A stretch of 64,000 nucleotides of DNA, from contig SAUG01000018.1 of assembly GCA_011316305.1 (NCBI GenBank), positions 62,001 through 126,000 of the forward strand, in the 5' to 3' direction. The first letter of the stretch is position 1; the number at the start of each line of letters is the position of its first letter. The position numbers and the translations under genes were made by a program. Positions 1 through 12,149 of the stretch are shown piece after piece. The notes beneath the pieces are model-generated. The model had not been told where the DNA came from and made no database searches. It saw only the letters and a list, made by a program, of their open reading frames with translations. This stretch comes from Rusavskia elegans. Its lineage: Eukaryota; Ascomycota; Lecanoromycetes; Teloschistales; Teloschistaceae.

Positions 1-546
1 AAATTCACTTCTATCAAGCTTTTGATCGAGCTTCCTCATCCTAGACCGATTGGCCCTGATTATGACTATCCGTGGTTCAGGGTGGGTTCGGTCTCGAGAG
101 CTCTCAAGAATTGGCAAACGCGTCGGGGCTTACATGTATCCTTGCCAAACATCCAAGCCATACTATACAACCGTGCGCCTTGGAATTCCCTGCGGGGTAT
201 CAGGATCGACGACATGTACCCGAATCTACAATGTCTACATCATCTTGTACCCGTTTTGCAACCCCTTCGAGATCTTGAGAATGTCAAAGATGCCACTGTA
301 GAAGCAGACATTGAACTTGATTTCGGATGGGAATGGTTACCGGAGCTTCTAAGCCAAGTTGCGGACGATATGCAGAAGGGTGGTCGGACTAGACCTGGGC
401 AGCCGCAGTGGCGACAGCGGAACATGGAAGTCGCTTTAGCTCAAAGTAATCTCGAGATTGAGGACTGGCCGGCATGGGCAAAGCTTCCAGGACGACATTT
501 ACCTATTGGACCCCCAGAGGAGCCTCCAGATGATGGTATCGAATGA
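1..546 (+). CDS. C-terminal part of an unknown protein (5' end outside window)
   Basis: The frame is open from the first base of the window to a stop at 544-546, giving about 181 residues. No ATG is seen at the apparent start, so this is the 3' part of a gene that begins upstream. The visible protein is hydrophilic and Trp-rich. It contains an acidic stretch (residues around VEADIELDFGWEW) and ends in a Pro/Glu tail. I do not recognise a domain. Two nearby genes carry 2EXR motifs, and this could be the C-terminal half of a similar fungal protein, but the diagnostic motif is not present here. Codon use and the absence of stops over 546 bases favour a real gene. Confidence 0.5.
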   Translation, partial: KFTSIKLLIELPHPRPIGPDYDYPWFRVGSVSRALKNWQTRRGLHVSLPNIQAILYNRAPWNSLRGIRIDDMYPNLQCLHHLVPVLQPLRDLENVKDATVEADIELDFGWEWLPELLSQVADDMQKGGRTRPGQPQWRQRNMEVALAQSNLEIEDWPAWAKLPGRHLPIGPPEEPPDDGIE

Positions 547-1336
547 TCTACGAAGGTTCAGCTCAAATGCTCGACGACCACTTCGAATTTCATGATTTCC
601 GGTAAGCCCCAACAATCACCGGGGCACCCTTGCAACAGTTATTCAGTCAATCAGTCAATTTCGGAGACTTTAAAAACGAAGTCAACTGTCCTTCGAAGCT
701 GCAAGGCTGATCTGAAAGTGCAGTCGTATTGAGATATTCTATTCTATGTCTAGGAATGCTACGATAGCTGCCGCTAAGCTGCAGCTTTACCGGCTTTCTA
801 ATTCTTTCAATTTCCAAAGCTCTATACTACAAGTTTTGACAGTCGGTAATGGCGCAGTGTCTGTGCAATATCAACCGTGTGGCTCGGGAATTAACCCATA
901 TGATGCTTGACAAATTTGGAGGAATATTCTTTCAGCTCAGCCTGCTTCTTCCTGTACATCCAAGTGTAATGCGATCAATTGTCGGAGAAGCATGGAGACA
1001 GCCCGCGGTAATGATCTTCTGAGATACCGAGGGAACTGATGCTTATTGAAACTGACACTGGTACCGCGCTCATTGCACTGGCCAACTTGTCACGCCCTCA
1101 ACGCTTCTAATGTGGTTATATGCTGAAAAATGAACTTAGCGGTTTTGATAGTCTTCCCAAGACAATATATGATGACCGGGTATGGAGATCACGCATGGTG
1201 AGATATCTCAGTCAACATTTTTGGCAATCAACACTGCGTTACCCAAACAAAGCGGTCCTTCCACCCCCACCATCAGATCTCTGCGCCATATAGATCTTTT
1301 GTCAGCGTCAATACTCTGGTATCTCCGTATTCTGTC
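547..1336. other. Intergenic, no gene seen
   Basis: No convincing coding frame. It holds the 3' flank of the upstream gene and the 5' flank of the gene starting at 1337. Confidence 0.5.
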
Positions 1337-3538
1337 ATGAACATGGGCACTGTTCAGCCAAAAACTCACAGTGACAAGACTTCCAAGCCCAGAGATTTGA
1401 CGGCAGAAAAAACGGACCGAGATGTCATTGATGAGATCGACTTTGGAACTCTTGATATGAATGCAGGACATCCCGCAGACTATTCAGACCTTTTTGACCT
1501 AGCGGATTACCCTAGAACACCTGACGTTGGTGACCCAACTCACTCTCCTACAATGTATTCCAAGGCGGATGAAGGCTCCGGCTGTGCTCAAGATGCGAAC
1601 CCTGGAGAAAATCCCGGCCGTGGTATTCAGAGTACAGAAAACAAAGACTTGCATGCTGACCGGGTTGACGAAACATCCAAACAGACCGATTGTTGCCCTA
1701 GCCCGCCCATCGCTCTGACGGGGTGGGTGCCAACCGAAGCACAGATCAGACTTTTCGGCGGGCCAGCTCCGTCTACAGACTATGAACTTGGCAACGACGA
1801 CAATACAAAGTCGGCTTCCCGCCCTCGCTTACGGTTGACTTTCGGACAAACCTGTTACACAGAGGATCGAATCAATGCGGAAGATGAACCAGAAACGTCT
1901 ACAGACTCTGAAGATAACGACGATGATAAGAGATCTTCGGTTTCTGGCCCCCGGCTACGATTGACTTTGGGGCCATCTTGTCATACGGAAGTTCGAAGTG
2001 ACACAGACGATGAAATTGACACAGGATGCACCATTCATCTGGGCTCGACCGACATGTTGGGAAACTCGCCGGGCCCGGTCGTTGAGGAAGAGATGTGCAG
2101 TACAGAGGGCAATATAACGGGGTCAGCTGAGGCAAAACAATGCGCTGTTGAAGAAATTGAAGAATTGGCAGATCACAGCATGACGGGACACGCCTTGGAC
2201 ACAGCGGACTTAAATGACACAGCATCGAATGCTTCAATAACAGCCATGGCGCATGATCAGAATCCTGAGGTTCTACCCCAGCAAATCAGACTGGGTAGCC
2301 TAATGTTGGAATTCTGGTTTCTCCTGCCGGCATTCTTGAGTTTGTATTTCATGGATCTGCCGGAACTCCTAGTCCAATGGGTTACGGCATCCATGGCCGA
2401 CCTGATCTCCAAGGATGTCCAATTCACTTTACAAGGTTTTATCACAACATCGATTGCCTTCATGCCTTTATGGGTCATCTTGACCCGCCTTGTCATCAAG
2501 ACTCTACACAAGACTCTCTCGCCACTCGGCATGTTTGGATACTTGGGTCTTCTCACCATGGTTCTGCACTGCTGCAATTTCAAGGTCCTAGATGTCGTCT
2601 TTCTGTGGATCAGCAATTTAGTACGATTCATGGTTTTTGGCAATTGGCAGATGACTTACCAACTCTCGTCCACGGTCCTGTTTTTTTCGGTGCCATTTTT
2701 CATAGTTGTAGGTCAAGCTCTCGCAATTAAGGTCACACACACCATCAACGATTCCTGGAAGACCATGAGTGAAGCTGTTCATTGTTTTATCACGACTGAA
2801 CGTCGCCCTGACCAACCTGTTCAATCAGGCCTTGGTGCATTGAGTGTCCTCCCTCCAGAGATTCGTTTCAGAATCTGGCAACTGCTCTTCGACCCATCTG
2901 CTCCCAAATCTAGGCCTCGCATCTATGAAACGCAATTACTCGGCCACGCAGACCCAGTCGAGGACCGCAATTTCGAATACTCCTTTTGTCGAATCGAGAG
3001 ACGTGAACGCGCAATGTTACTAAAGTCCATCTACGCTACAGTTCTCATTGCAGCTATAGCTATCATAGGCATGAGCTTCCACGCGTTATTCAAACACGTC
3101 GACAAGGTCCTATCATCCGGTTTGAGGTTCAAAAGCCTGTTCATGATGATTATCAACCTCGCCACGACTCTTCTGAAGTTCACCATCGACCTGCTGGCCC
3201 CCATCGACGTAGCAATCGTCTACTTTCTCAATGACGGAGTACGTCTCCTTTGTCACGATCTGGTAAAGCAGGATATCCCAGCCGGGCTCTCGCTAGACCA
3301 GGAGAAAATTCTCGACGCCGTCGTATGGACCACTATCGTCACTTACCTGATGATTGGCGCGAGAGCAACGTTCGCAGTCTACATTGAGATTGCTCTGATC
3401 TATGTGATGAATCATGTCATTGTTGGGACATGCCAGGATTATGCACACAAATTCCCCAATGAATTAGTGTCAAAACCGGAAGAGCGAAAACCAAGCAGTG
3501 GAGGAATTAAACCAATGAAAGAAATGCTCAGGGGCTAG
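1337..3538 (+). CDS. Large membrane protein with disordered N-terminus and internal 2EXR motif
   Basis: One uninterrupted 733-aa frame from ATG 1337. Residues 1 to about 310 are polar and acidic, and contain two related copies of an RLRLT-type block (about residues 150-180 and 205-235), each followed by an acidic run. From about residue 320 there are four or so hydrophobic segments. Around residue 503 comes LPPEIRFRIWQ, the signature that opens the fungal 2EXR domain, followed by further hydrophobic segments (about 570-595, 600-660, 675-700) and a basic tail. 2EXR proteins are common fungal proteins of unknown function and are usually soluble, so the motif between two membrane blocks is unusual. 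A fusion or a missed intron is possible. No function can be assigned. The next intact gene downstream (5448) also carries 2EXR. Confidence 0.7.
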   Translation: MNMGTVQPKTHSDKTSKPRDLTAEKTDRDVIDEIDFGTLDMNAGHPADYSDLFDLADYPRTPDVGDPTHSPTMYSKADEGSGCAQDANPGENPGRGIQSTENKDLHADRVDETSKQTDCCPSPPIALTGWVPTEAQIRLFGGPAPSTDYELGNDDNTKSASRPRLRLTFGQTCYTEDRINAEDEPETSTDSEDNDDDKRSSVSGPRLRLTLGPSCHTEVRSDTDDEIDTGCTIHLGSTDMLGNSPGPVVEEEMCSTEGNITGSAEAKQCAVEEIEELADHSMTGHALDTADLNDTASNASITAMAHDQNPEVLPQQIRLGSLMLEFWFLLPAFLSLYFMDLPELLVQWVTASMADLISKDVQFTLQGFITTSIAFMPLWVILTRLVIKTLHKTLSPLGMFGYLGLLTMVLHCCNFKVLDVVFLWISNLVRFMVFGNWQMTYQLSSTVLFFSVPFFIVVGQALAIKVTHTINDSWKTMSEAVHCFITTERRPDQPVQSGLGALSVLPPEIRFRIWQLLFDPSAPKSRPRIYETQLLGHADPVEDRNFEYSFCRIERRERAMLLKSIYATVLIAAIAIIGMSFHALFKHVDKVLSSGLRFKSLFMMIINLATTLLKFTIDLLAPIDVAIVYFLNDGVRLLCHDLVKQDIPAGLSLDQEKILDAVVWTTIVTYLMIGARATFAVYIEIALIYVMNHVIVGTCQDYAHKFPNELVSKPEERKPSSGGIKPMKEMLRG

Positions 3539-4455
3539 GGGTATGAACAACTTTGCTTGAGAGAGTGGTTATTGAATGTATCAGGGGCGTCCATGAATGG
3601 ACTAAATAAGCTGATAGGACAAGTCACCACACCACATCTGCAAACCACTTCTCATGTGCCCGCCAGGGAAAGAAGTAGTTGGGCCTCATGTACCAGCTGG
3701 TACCGGAAGAATGTCTGGTCTAGCCAGAAGAAAAGAATCATCTTGGTCACTGTGTCTATCAGCCTTCGAGTATAGGCTGAAAGACTGTGTATATCCAGTA
3801 TATTTACAACTCGGCAGTAATGACTGGTTCTGTTGTTCAGTACTCCGTAAGCCGGACATGAATTGAGTGATGGACCTTGTAGTCTGGTCTACTCCGTGAT
3901 ATTGATTCTAGGCTAGAGTGTTCTCACTATCAATGATTATAGCCCGATCTGATAGACGTCCAGCAGCTTTTGAAAGATTTTGCCGCCAGGCCAAAAGGCG
4001 CACGCCATTGATCACTGGCCAGCATTACCATTCATCAGCTATGAAGCGCTTCGATGAAGGCAGTGCTTACCTGTGCTAGAGATCTATCTTATCCCCTCGA
4101 AATTTCACTAGTCTGAGTTTAACTGAAGGTTTTTGCATTGAAGGAATTGTAACAGGAATGCTGGCCGAGAGCTGCCGCTATTGCGAAATGTGCTTTGCAA
4201 TCTCTTCCTTTCTATCAAATCTTGCCGTCTCGGATCTCTGCTCCAGTTGTGGAGTCACTGAAAGCGGTCCGGTACGCTTTTTTTGATTGAGAAAGCTTGT
4301 ATTGCGCTGGATTTTCGTACCCTGGAATTTTCTCGTCTTCGAACAATCCGTACGTCCACTTCCTTCCAAACCCAAATCCAAACCCGGATAGCCTATCCTA
4401 CCTCTAATTACTAACCAAAACCCACGCATCTTTGACCTAGTCCCTTACCAACCCT
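3539..4455. other. Intergenic, no gene seen
   Basis: Only short overlapping frames without recognisable protein character. It separates the 2EXR/membrane gene from the degraded exonuclease-like gene on the other strand. Confidence 0.45.
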
Positions 4456-4938
4456 TCACAGAACATATGCACTTCCCCATGGACTCCAGCTCTTCCAACA
4501 CCCATTTGGTTGGTAGCCCTCACTTTGACTCTCTTCAATTCTCTTGTCTGCTTCCACTTCCGCCCTATGTGCCCACCCCACATCGATCCTCGTCATGTAA
4601 TTAATCCAGAGCTCGGGCGGGTATGTGACATTCTGAGCACAATACTGGATGATTTCTTCTCTCAACGGTCGAACACTTCGTAAGATCCGCCCAGTTCTGG
4701 CGCAAAAAGCCGGCGACCGACATCTTTGATGCGAGAAGACTCCGACCTCTGCTCTTCGGAGAGGTTGCAGTCTCGTTGTATCAGGTTTGCGAAACCTGTG
4801 AGACGGTTTTTGGAATCCCACCAGCCGTGACTCGCGACTTCGAGGAGTTTGACGTCGATGATGCCTTTGAGTGTGGTTCCGAAATGGGTGAATAGCGCGT
4901 CTGAGTCGTTTCGGCAGTCGAAGAAGGTTTTTGGGTTG
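4456..4938 (-). pseudogene. Frameshifted, 5'-truncated 3'-5' exonuclease-like gene
   Basis: Two minus-strand frames together give the C-terminal half of a fungal protein of the RNase D/DEDD 3'-5' exonuclease-like family. Frame one (about 4935 down to the stop at 4662-4664) contains the conserved block FFDCRNDSDALFTHFG, then an LKGIIDVKLLE block and ends GGSYEVFDR. Frame two continues the same alignment with RPLREEIIQYC and runs to the stop at 4456. The switch at about 4664-4672 is a frameshift, not an intron: the two halves abut with no room for one. The N-terminal segment that carries the first catalytic acidic residues in this family is not found upstream; only a possible splice acceptor (CAG) at about 4936 remains. 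Family assignment rests on remembered motif patterns. A sequencing error could mimic the frameshift, but not the missing N-terminus. Confidence 0.65.
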
Positions 4939-5447
4939 TACTGTCACTGGAGCACCGATAGGAGTGTTGTGCCATGCGGGCTTTTCTGCGTTACGAGAGG
5001 TCCTTATCTGTATTGCATGGTATGATGTCCCTTGTAGTCTGTCATCGGCCTGGAGAATGGAGCTAGGAAATACAGAACAGGTCAACTATCTTGGTGGTAC
5101 AAGCTGGGACTTTTCTGGTATGCAAACGAATATGTATATTCACCACCCTATCCGATGTTAGTTAGTGGTCTTATATCTCGCTCGGAGACTTTCCTAAAGT
5201 GGCAAACCGTGCAGTTTCTATACCGATCTCTCATTTACATGTTCACTTAACAGTGATAAATGTCGTCATGATTCCATGTGATCAAAATTTTCAAGTGCAC
5301 GTACAACAGATACTCTGGGACGTTTTATAATCAACCAGTCATTACTCCAGGAACTAGTTCTACTACTTTGTCGTTGGTTCTTCGAACCTTCAACGTCCTC
5401 CCTCTCCTACTGACTCAGACAACTGGTTGCAGCTTCTACCCCAAAAC
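4939..5447. other. Intergenic, no intact gene
   Basis: No recognisable coding sequence. Any 5' exon of the exonuclease-like pseudogene would have to lie here on the minus strand, but I could not find its motifs. Confidence 0.4.
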
Positions 5448-6494
5448 ATGGCAAACGATTCCGAAATAACGGCCCTGGATAACCCCATCTCTCCACCCGT
5501 TCGACAATTCCAACCTAGCCTAGGCAATTTCGGCTTTCTACCACCTGAAATTCGGTCGAAGATATGGCAAGAGTATTTCCAATCGGACAGCTCTGCAAAA
5601 TCGACAGGTGGTCCCTCAGCATGCGGCGCGCAGCAATCTTTACCGACGAGTGACGCATTTCAAGAAACCAAGTACAAGGAGCAAACAGTCTCGATTCTCC
5701 TTACAAGTGCACAGCTGTACCGCGAGACATCAGAGGAGCTGTACCATCATCGCAATCTCAGTATCTGCTTCGACAGGGATCACCGCGATCATAACCCGAC
5801 TGCCCCAAACTGCGAAACGCTCTTCTACAACACGATAGACGGCACATGCGTTCCGCGAAACTTCTGCCATACCGATTTCTCGAGATTCGAGTCGATATCC
5901 GTGTCTGTTCAAATACCACCAAATACTGATTTGAGCAAAATACACCCAGAACCGAAGACATTCATGGATGATTTCGATCTGAAAACGATCTGGGAAGACG
6001 TCAAACGTTTCTGTCAGCTCATACGTCGGTGCCAGTCGTCAAAGCCTCCGCAGCATACCTCTTGGCCAGTATTCGATGTCACAGTAAAGCTGAACCAGGA
6101 CACCGTCGTCGAACCAGATAGCGATAGCGGTCGCCTCCGTGGCGGGCTGAACCTGTTTTTTATCCTCCAGTTGCTGAGTGAAATGACTATTCTCGACAAT
6201 GTCGACCTTGGGAATACTACTATTAATGTCATCTTCAAGCTACGGTGGAGGGAAGAACACCTGCAACAGATACTACGTGATGAGGCACAGAGGGAGAGAC
6301 TGGGCCTAAAATCAGCCAAACCGACTAAATCAGAAGAGACGTCCGACGAAGAGATCAGTATTGTTACGCTGCATATTTGCGTCCAGGCATGCGAGACTAC
6401 ATCTGGAGTCCCTGCCTGTGAAATCATGAGGGCGGATATGGTTTTGAAAACTGTATCTTGTGGGCAAGGTCCCAGACGAAGGTTTTGCAGGTAG
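5448..6494 (+). CDS. 2EXR-domain protein, function unknown
   Basis: The ATG at 5448 opens a 348-aa frame. I prefer it to an upstream TTG because it places the motif at the usual distance from the N-terminus. At about residues 28-44 the protein has FGFLPPEIRSKIWQEYF, the start of the fungal 2EXR domain. A hallmark LTSAQLYRETSEELY stretch follows at about residues 85-100, where family members typically read as a conserved helix after the first repeat. The rest is a mixed alpha/beta body with a charged Lys/Glu segment near residue 300. The last 15 residues are basic and unlike the family, and coding-like character continues in another frame to about 6657. A short intron near 6450-6490 may therefore be missed and the true C-terminus may differ. 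Cytosolic or nuclear; no signal peptide. Confidence 0.75.
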   Translation: MANDSEITALDNPISPPVRQFQPSLGNFGFLPPEIRSKIWQEYFQSDSSAKSTGGPSACGAQQSLPTSDAFQETKYKEQTVSILLTSAQLYRETSEELYHHRNLSICFDRDHRDHNPTAPNCETLFYNTIDGTCVPRNFCHTDFSRFESISVSVQIPPNTDLSKIHPEPKTFMDDFDLKTIWEDVKRFCQLIRRCQSSKPPQHTSWPVFDVTVKLNQDTVVEPDSDSGRLRGGLNLFFILQLLSEMTILDNVDLGNTTINVIFKLRWREEHLQQILRDEAQRERLGLKSAKPTKSEETSDEEISIVTLHICVQACETTSGVPACEIMRADMVLKTVSCGQGPRRRFCR

Positions 6495-7766
6495 TCCCAT
6501 GTGGAAAAGACTCCCGAAAGCTGGTGGGCTGGATCAAGGAGTTGCAGCAGGAAAGCCAGATGAAGCAACTCAGAAAAGATCGGTGGTACAGGAACTCATG
6601 GCTTCAAGAATCATCTTCAATGCAGCGGCCATGTGTACCTTACATTTAGGCCACTGACCCGGTTGAGCTGAGCAATAGACAATCAAATCAATAACACTTT
6701 TACTCATGTTCCTGCTAGTTTAAAATTGTTCTGAAATCATCAGACGGTTACACACGTATCGTCGTGATGAACCCTTGTCTAATACCAACGACCTCCCAGT
6801 CCATTCATCAATCTCCAAATTCTAGCTCCTATTTCCCCTTTCAGAGATATTAAAACCACCGCACTGGAGACTCGCATCATACAGACATAGCAAAAAGGAC
6901 TCCACTCGCAAAAGGGATTACCCAAAAAGGAAGAACCTCTCTTCTCTTGTGATGTGATTTCCTCCCCTTTTCACCCTCTACCGCACGTATCCCTAACCAG
7001 TCCACAGCACAATACTCGATAATCCACTCAGTCGTTCTTCTGCCTCCAATGCATCCTGCCAGTCCTGGCAACCACCCGCTGTTTTTCTGTGCAGTTGAGT
7101 CTTGACCATCTTCATCGCCCGTGAAATCAGAAGCCGCGTCCACTTCTCCAACATTCCGATGTCTACCGTCGGATTCTCCTTTCTTTCTTTTCTTTTCGAA
7201 CGGCCTTCTTTTCTTTGCTCTGCTACTGTGCATGCCTTTTGCTCGGGAAACTTCTCGTTCTTATCAATTTTGTGCATGCTTGAAACGGATCATGTTTGCT
7301 ACCATGATCCTGCTATCACAGTTATTTTGGGGTGAGTGACCTACTTTGGTTTATAAAGCTTGCCTATCAGTGCTTGTAGAACTACATCTTCTTAAACAAG
7401 TCCTGCGCGATGGCGTGGGATGTCCCGCTTTTCCATAAAAACCATTCGAAACGGTGCAGAATAACGGCAAGCCAATGCCAGCGGCAATTTGCTAAATCTG
7501 TAGGAGAGCTGCATTTATACATATCCACTACTCGAGTTTTGCTAGATTATATCCGCTCCACGGGCATCTGTATTTGTTCCACGGTAAAAGATATGGGAAA
7601 TCATTGCCCAGAGATTCCAACGAACACTGGATTTCTTACGGTAACACTTACCGGATCATCTCTTTGCTGAAAAGGCTACTTTTTGCAATCGAATTCTGTT
7701 ACACTTCGATGCTGCATAATAAGTTTTCTTTGAAAAGGATGGGGTCTGCCAAGGCCCCACTAGAAG
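6495..7766. other. Intergenic flank of the transposon island
   Basis: No supported gene. Short frames overlap on both strands without motifs. Base composition is normal, and it changes sharply just after the LTR that begins at 7771. Confidence 0.5.
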
Positions 7767-7771
7767 CCGCT
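7767..7771. repeat. Candidate target-site duplication CCGCT, left copy
   Basis: CCGCT lies directly at the left LTR edge and again at 26808-26812 directly after the right LTR. The T at 7771 may belong to the LTR (TGTTG start) or to the duplication, so the shared part is 4 or 5 bp. Copia and gypsy elements make 4-6 bp duplications. Confidence 0.55.
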
Positions 7772-7892
7772 GTTGAACCCAAATCGGGTTAGCGCAATTA
7801 AGCGTACTTGGGCAGAATTTCTATATATTCGAACTTAGTATCCAATCCACTTTATTCTATATATTCTGTCTACTATCTATAATAGTACTATA
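7771..7892 (+). repeat. Left LTR of the outer retrotransposon
   Basis: It starts TGTTGAACCC and aligns without gaps over 122 bp to 26686-26807. Nearly all differences are C/T or G/A, with each copy keeping C or G where the other has T or A. This is what independent RIP of two identical repeats produces. The shared core includes TTTCTATATATT and TATTCTATATATTCTG. The short length and TGTTG...CTACA ends fit a Ty1/copia-type LTR, but no copia protein was identified next to it. Confidence 0.8.
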
Positions 7893-10800
7893 TTTAGTAA
7901 ATATATATAGAATCTCGCTATCGCTCTTTTACTTCGACGGTTAAATATAATAATAATTAAACCGCTTTACGAGCTTTAAAGTCCAGAGACTATAGAATCT
8001 AGAATATTACTATCTATAGGAAATCGGAAGCAGCCGGAGCTCTAAAAACTAGCTAATTTAAAGAATTTAAATAGAATATTAACTAGTAATTAGAAATTTT
8101 TAAACTACTATAAATTTAGTAAATATAGTAAAACTAAATATATATAACTAGAGTACAATAAACGATCTATATTTTTTATTATATAAATATCTAGTATTCT
8201 AGTATCTATAGATTAGTATTTATACTACCTCTATTTTTTCTATTACTTTTCGAAAATCCTAATAATTTTAGAATTAAAAAGAATATAACTAAAGACTAGT
8301 AAAACTAGACCCTATATTTTTCCTTTAAATAATCTAGTAATAGCGAATATCTTTTAGAAAAAAAAGAAATAATAAATAGATTTAGAATCTACTATTATTT
8401 CTTTATACCGAATAAATAAATTTATCGGCCTTTCTATTTCTACTAGTAGGAATAATTTCTAGAATTCTAAAAAAGAAGCTCTCGGTATTATCGGCCGATA
8501 AAGAAGACTTTAATTCTAGTACCTTTTAAATTAACCGTATAATTAAAATAGATAGAATCTATAGCCTTCGTAAATCTTCGTTAGAATCTAAAAAATACGA
8601 AAGGAAGAAATTATTTCTATAAAGTATTCGAAACTATTCCTATAATTAAAAACTCTAGTTCGCCGAAATAGTATCCTAATTTTTATTATTATCTATAAAG
8701 CTACCGACAGTAGCGCTGTTTTTATCTATATTAGTTATAGCGGAATATTATTCTAGTTAATAATAAAAAAAATATATAAAATACTCTATCTATAATTTTA
8801 ATAAATAGTATATTTCTTTCCTATATCGTAATAATATAGTTCGACCTATCTAATTTCTATAGAGAGTCTAAAAAGAATATAAAAAGATAGCTAGTATAAT
8901 TTAAATTTTTTTAAAAATCTATAAAGTTAATCTATAAAGATTCCGGTAAAATAAAATATATCTTTATAGATTTAAAATTAAAAAGTAAAGTAGTTAGATA
9001 GGCTTTAAAGCTAGACGAGTTAATTATATCTAACTTTAATTACTTTTCGTCTAACTTTTTAGAACGTTTTTCTATCTAAAGTAATTCCGGGTTAGCTATA
9101 TAGAAAATATTAAAGAATCTATTCGAGCTAAATTAAAATAGACGAACGTATAATATACTATATAAGATATATAATAATATAGTAAAAGATTTCCTATCCG
9201 AAATAGAAAAGGAAATAGTATTAAAATTAATAGATATACTCGATAATAAAATTTTATAAAGGTTATAGAAAACGTATTTAACTAAAACGCGGAAAAAAAT
9301 AAAATCCTAGCGAAAATATAAATAGTTATAAAAGGATATATAGAGAAGATATCTAATAATAAAAAAACTATATAAAAAAAAATAGTCGAATTAAAATCTA
9401 TATAGAAAATATTTATCGACTTTTTTATAAACCGCGATAAGTTATATATTAATACTTTAACTAAAATAATAAACTAAATATTAAATATAATATTATCGAA
9501 TTTCTAGCTATAATATTAAAACTAATAATATAATTAAAATATCACCCGTAATTAAAACTAGGCTTTAAATTAAGTACTGTACAGCTAATAAATAATAGGT
9601 TAAAATAATTATTTTTATCAATTTTAAAATCTACGTTTCTAGAACCTTTAGTAAATAAATATTAGTTAGACTTTTACGGATAGTATACCTATCCTATAGA
9701 ATACCGGTAATTTTAACTATTTTAAATATAATTAATCGGAATATATATCGAAGAAATATACTAACGAAATATTATCTAAAAAGAAATAAATCCGATTATT
9801 TCGTAAATTTTAATAGTAAAAGACGGATATATAAACGAGAACTACTTCTAATATAAACGCTATAAACTCTAATAATATCTCGATAGACTATTAATAGTAG
9901 AAAATCCAGTCTATTTATATAGCCGAAGCTTTTAACTAGCAGTAGAAATTATACCCGTAGAATATTTAATAGCTCGATAAGTAGTATATAGATAATAAAA
10001 CTATTTATTTTAAAGATATTAACTCGTATAAATATTATAAATAGGCTATAGATAATAAAGCGTTCGCTACTACTAGTAAACGCGATATCGAAAAAATAGA
10101 CTCGGAAAAAGAAGATTTCTAAATCTAGAAATTATAGCCTAGAAAATAGATTAAAAATATAAAAGGAATACTATAGATTATTAATTCCGAATAATTAGTA
10201 AACCGGAATATAGCGGCTAATCTAAAGATTGCTAATCTCGCTAATAAATAGTAATATATTCTAGCGCCAGATATTCTAGCTAAAAAGCTAAAAGTATAAT
10301 AAAAAATACTATTTATAACTAAATCTAAAGATATAGATTTCTAAAAAATTTAAAATACTATTAAATTTCTATAAAGTATTAAAATCACTTTTAATATAAT
10401 CTAATTTTTCTATTTTATATTAAAAGCTCGAATATCGTTTACAGAAACGATAAAACCGGAATCTATTAAAAAATTAATAGTAAAAAAAAAATAAACCCGA
10501 TTCGCTATAGAAGACTATAAGGATATTAATATCGTCGAACGTTTAAAGTATCTAGATAATATAATATTAGCGGAAGCCGAGTTTTATAATCGGCAGGTAT
10601 ATAGTAAATATATTAAAAACTCTTTACTTTTAGTAGAAAAATAGAGTAATTAAATGTTTAAATTATTTATTTAGATATTTAATAATCTAAAACGAAATCG
10701 TCTATATTTTATAATAAAAGAAAACTTTTATATTTATATATTAATATAGTTTCGAAAGTTAGAAAACTTTTTATATATATTATAAAAGGCTTTAATTAAT

Positions 10801-12149
10801 TCTAGAACTACTTTTAATTTAATTAATAGCTATATAGCGAACTAAATAAACTATTATCTTTACTATAATAAATCAGTTAAGATTTATATTATAAATAATA
10901 GTATTTAAATTCTACCGGAGTTTATAAAAATTATAATTATAGTCGATAGTATATTTAAAGTTATCTAATTCTATATAGTATTTAGCCGGATATTATATTT
11001 AGTTATATTTAGACGCCTATAGTAATAAAATATAAATACTATTAGATATTATAGTATAGATAAATATTAGATTACTAATTCTATAGGTATTTATTATTAG
11101 CTCGACTATAGTAATCCTATAAATATATTTATACCGGAAATACTTCTAGCTAAAAAAATCGACTAGGAAGCTCTATAGATAGACGAAAATATATTTAATA
11201 ATATAGAATACTATAAAGATACTAGATATAAAACGATTTTCGACGAAATTATAGTTTAAACTAATAATTAATAATAGGAAAAGTTCGAGGAAAAATATAT
11301 ATATAAATAATAGTTTAAAAAAAAAACGATATAGAAAAAAGCTTTACAGTTATAGATATCCTGGAATCTATAACCGAAAGCTATTAAGGAAAAGCCGAAT
11401 CCGGGAAAAGTAGCTCTAAAGAAAATTTAGAAAGATAAATAGAAAGTAAAACTAAATATACGGTTATATAGCCGCAGAATAATAAAAAAAAGAAAATAGT
11501 TAAATTAGCTATTATAGATATAAACTAAATAGAATTCCTTTAAAATTTATAGCTAACGTATATAATTCTAGCTTTAAAATTCTAGAGACCGGAGTATATA
11601 TCGATAGATAAAAGGTTACTATCTATAAAAAAAGAAAGGAAAACTATTTTAATAAGAGAAAGAAAATAGAGTAATAATAAATATCTTTTAACTTTATCGT
11701 ATAGCTAATTTATATAGAATCTTTAAAAAAATATAATTAGATAATAGATTTTAGTAGGAGATATAAGATAGAAAGAAAATAAGAAAATAATATTAAATCT
11801 ACTGCTAATCATTCTATTCCTATTATACTAGAAAGTATAATATAATAAATCGTTAGATATAATAGAAAGCCTATCTAGTAAAATATTAAAAAGATAGAGA
11901 TATATAATAGAAGATATTTAAAGAGTTAAATATATAAAAGTAATAGAATATTATTTTAAAATCCTATAGACTAATATAATTAAAAGTAATAATAGCTTTA
12001 AAATTAATTCGTTAGAATTTCCGATAATAAAAAAGCTATAGAACTATAGAAAAAAGATACTAGATACTTTTCTAGCCGACTTTAAATATTAATTAAAAGA
12101 TTTCCCGGAACTAATTAGAAAACTTATATAAATAGATAATTAGTCTGGC

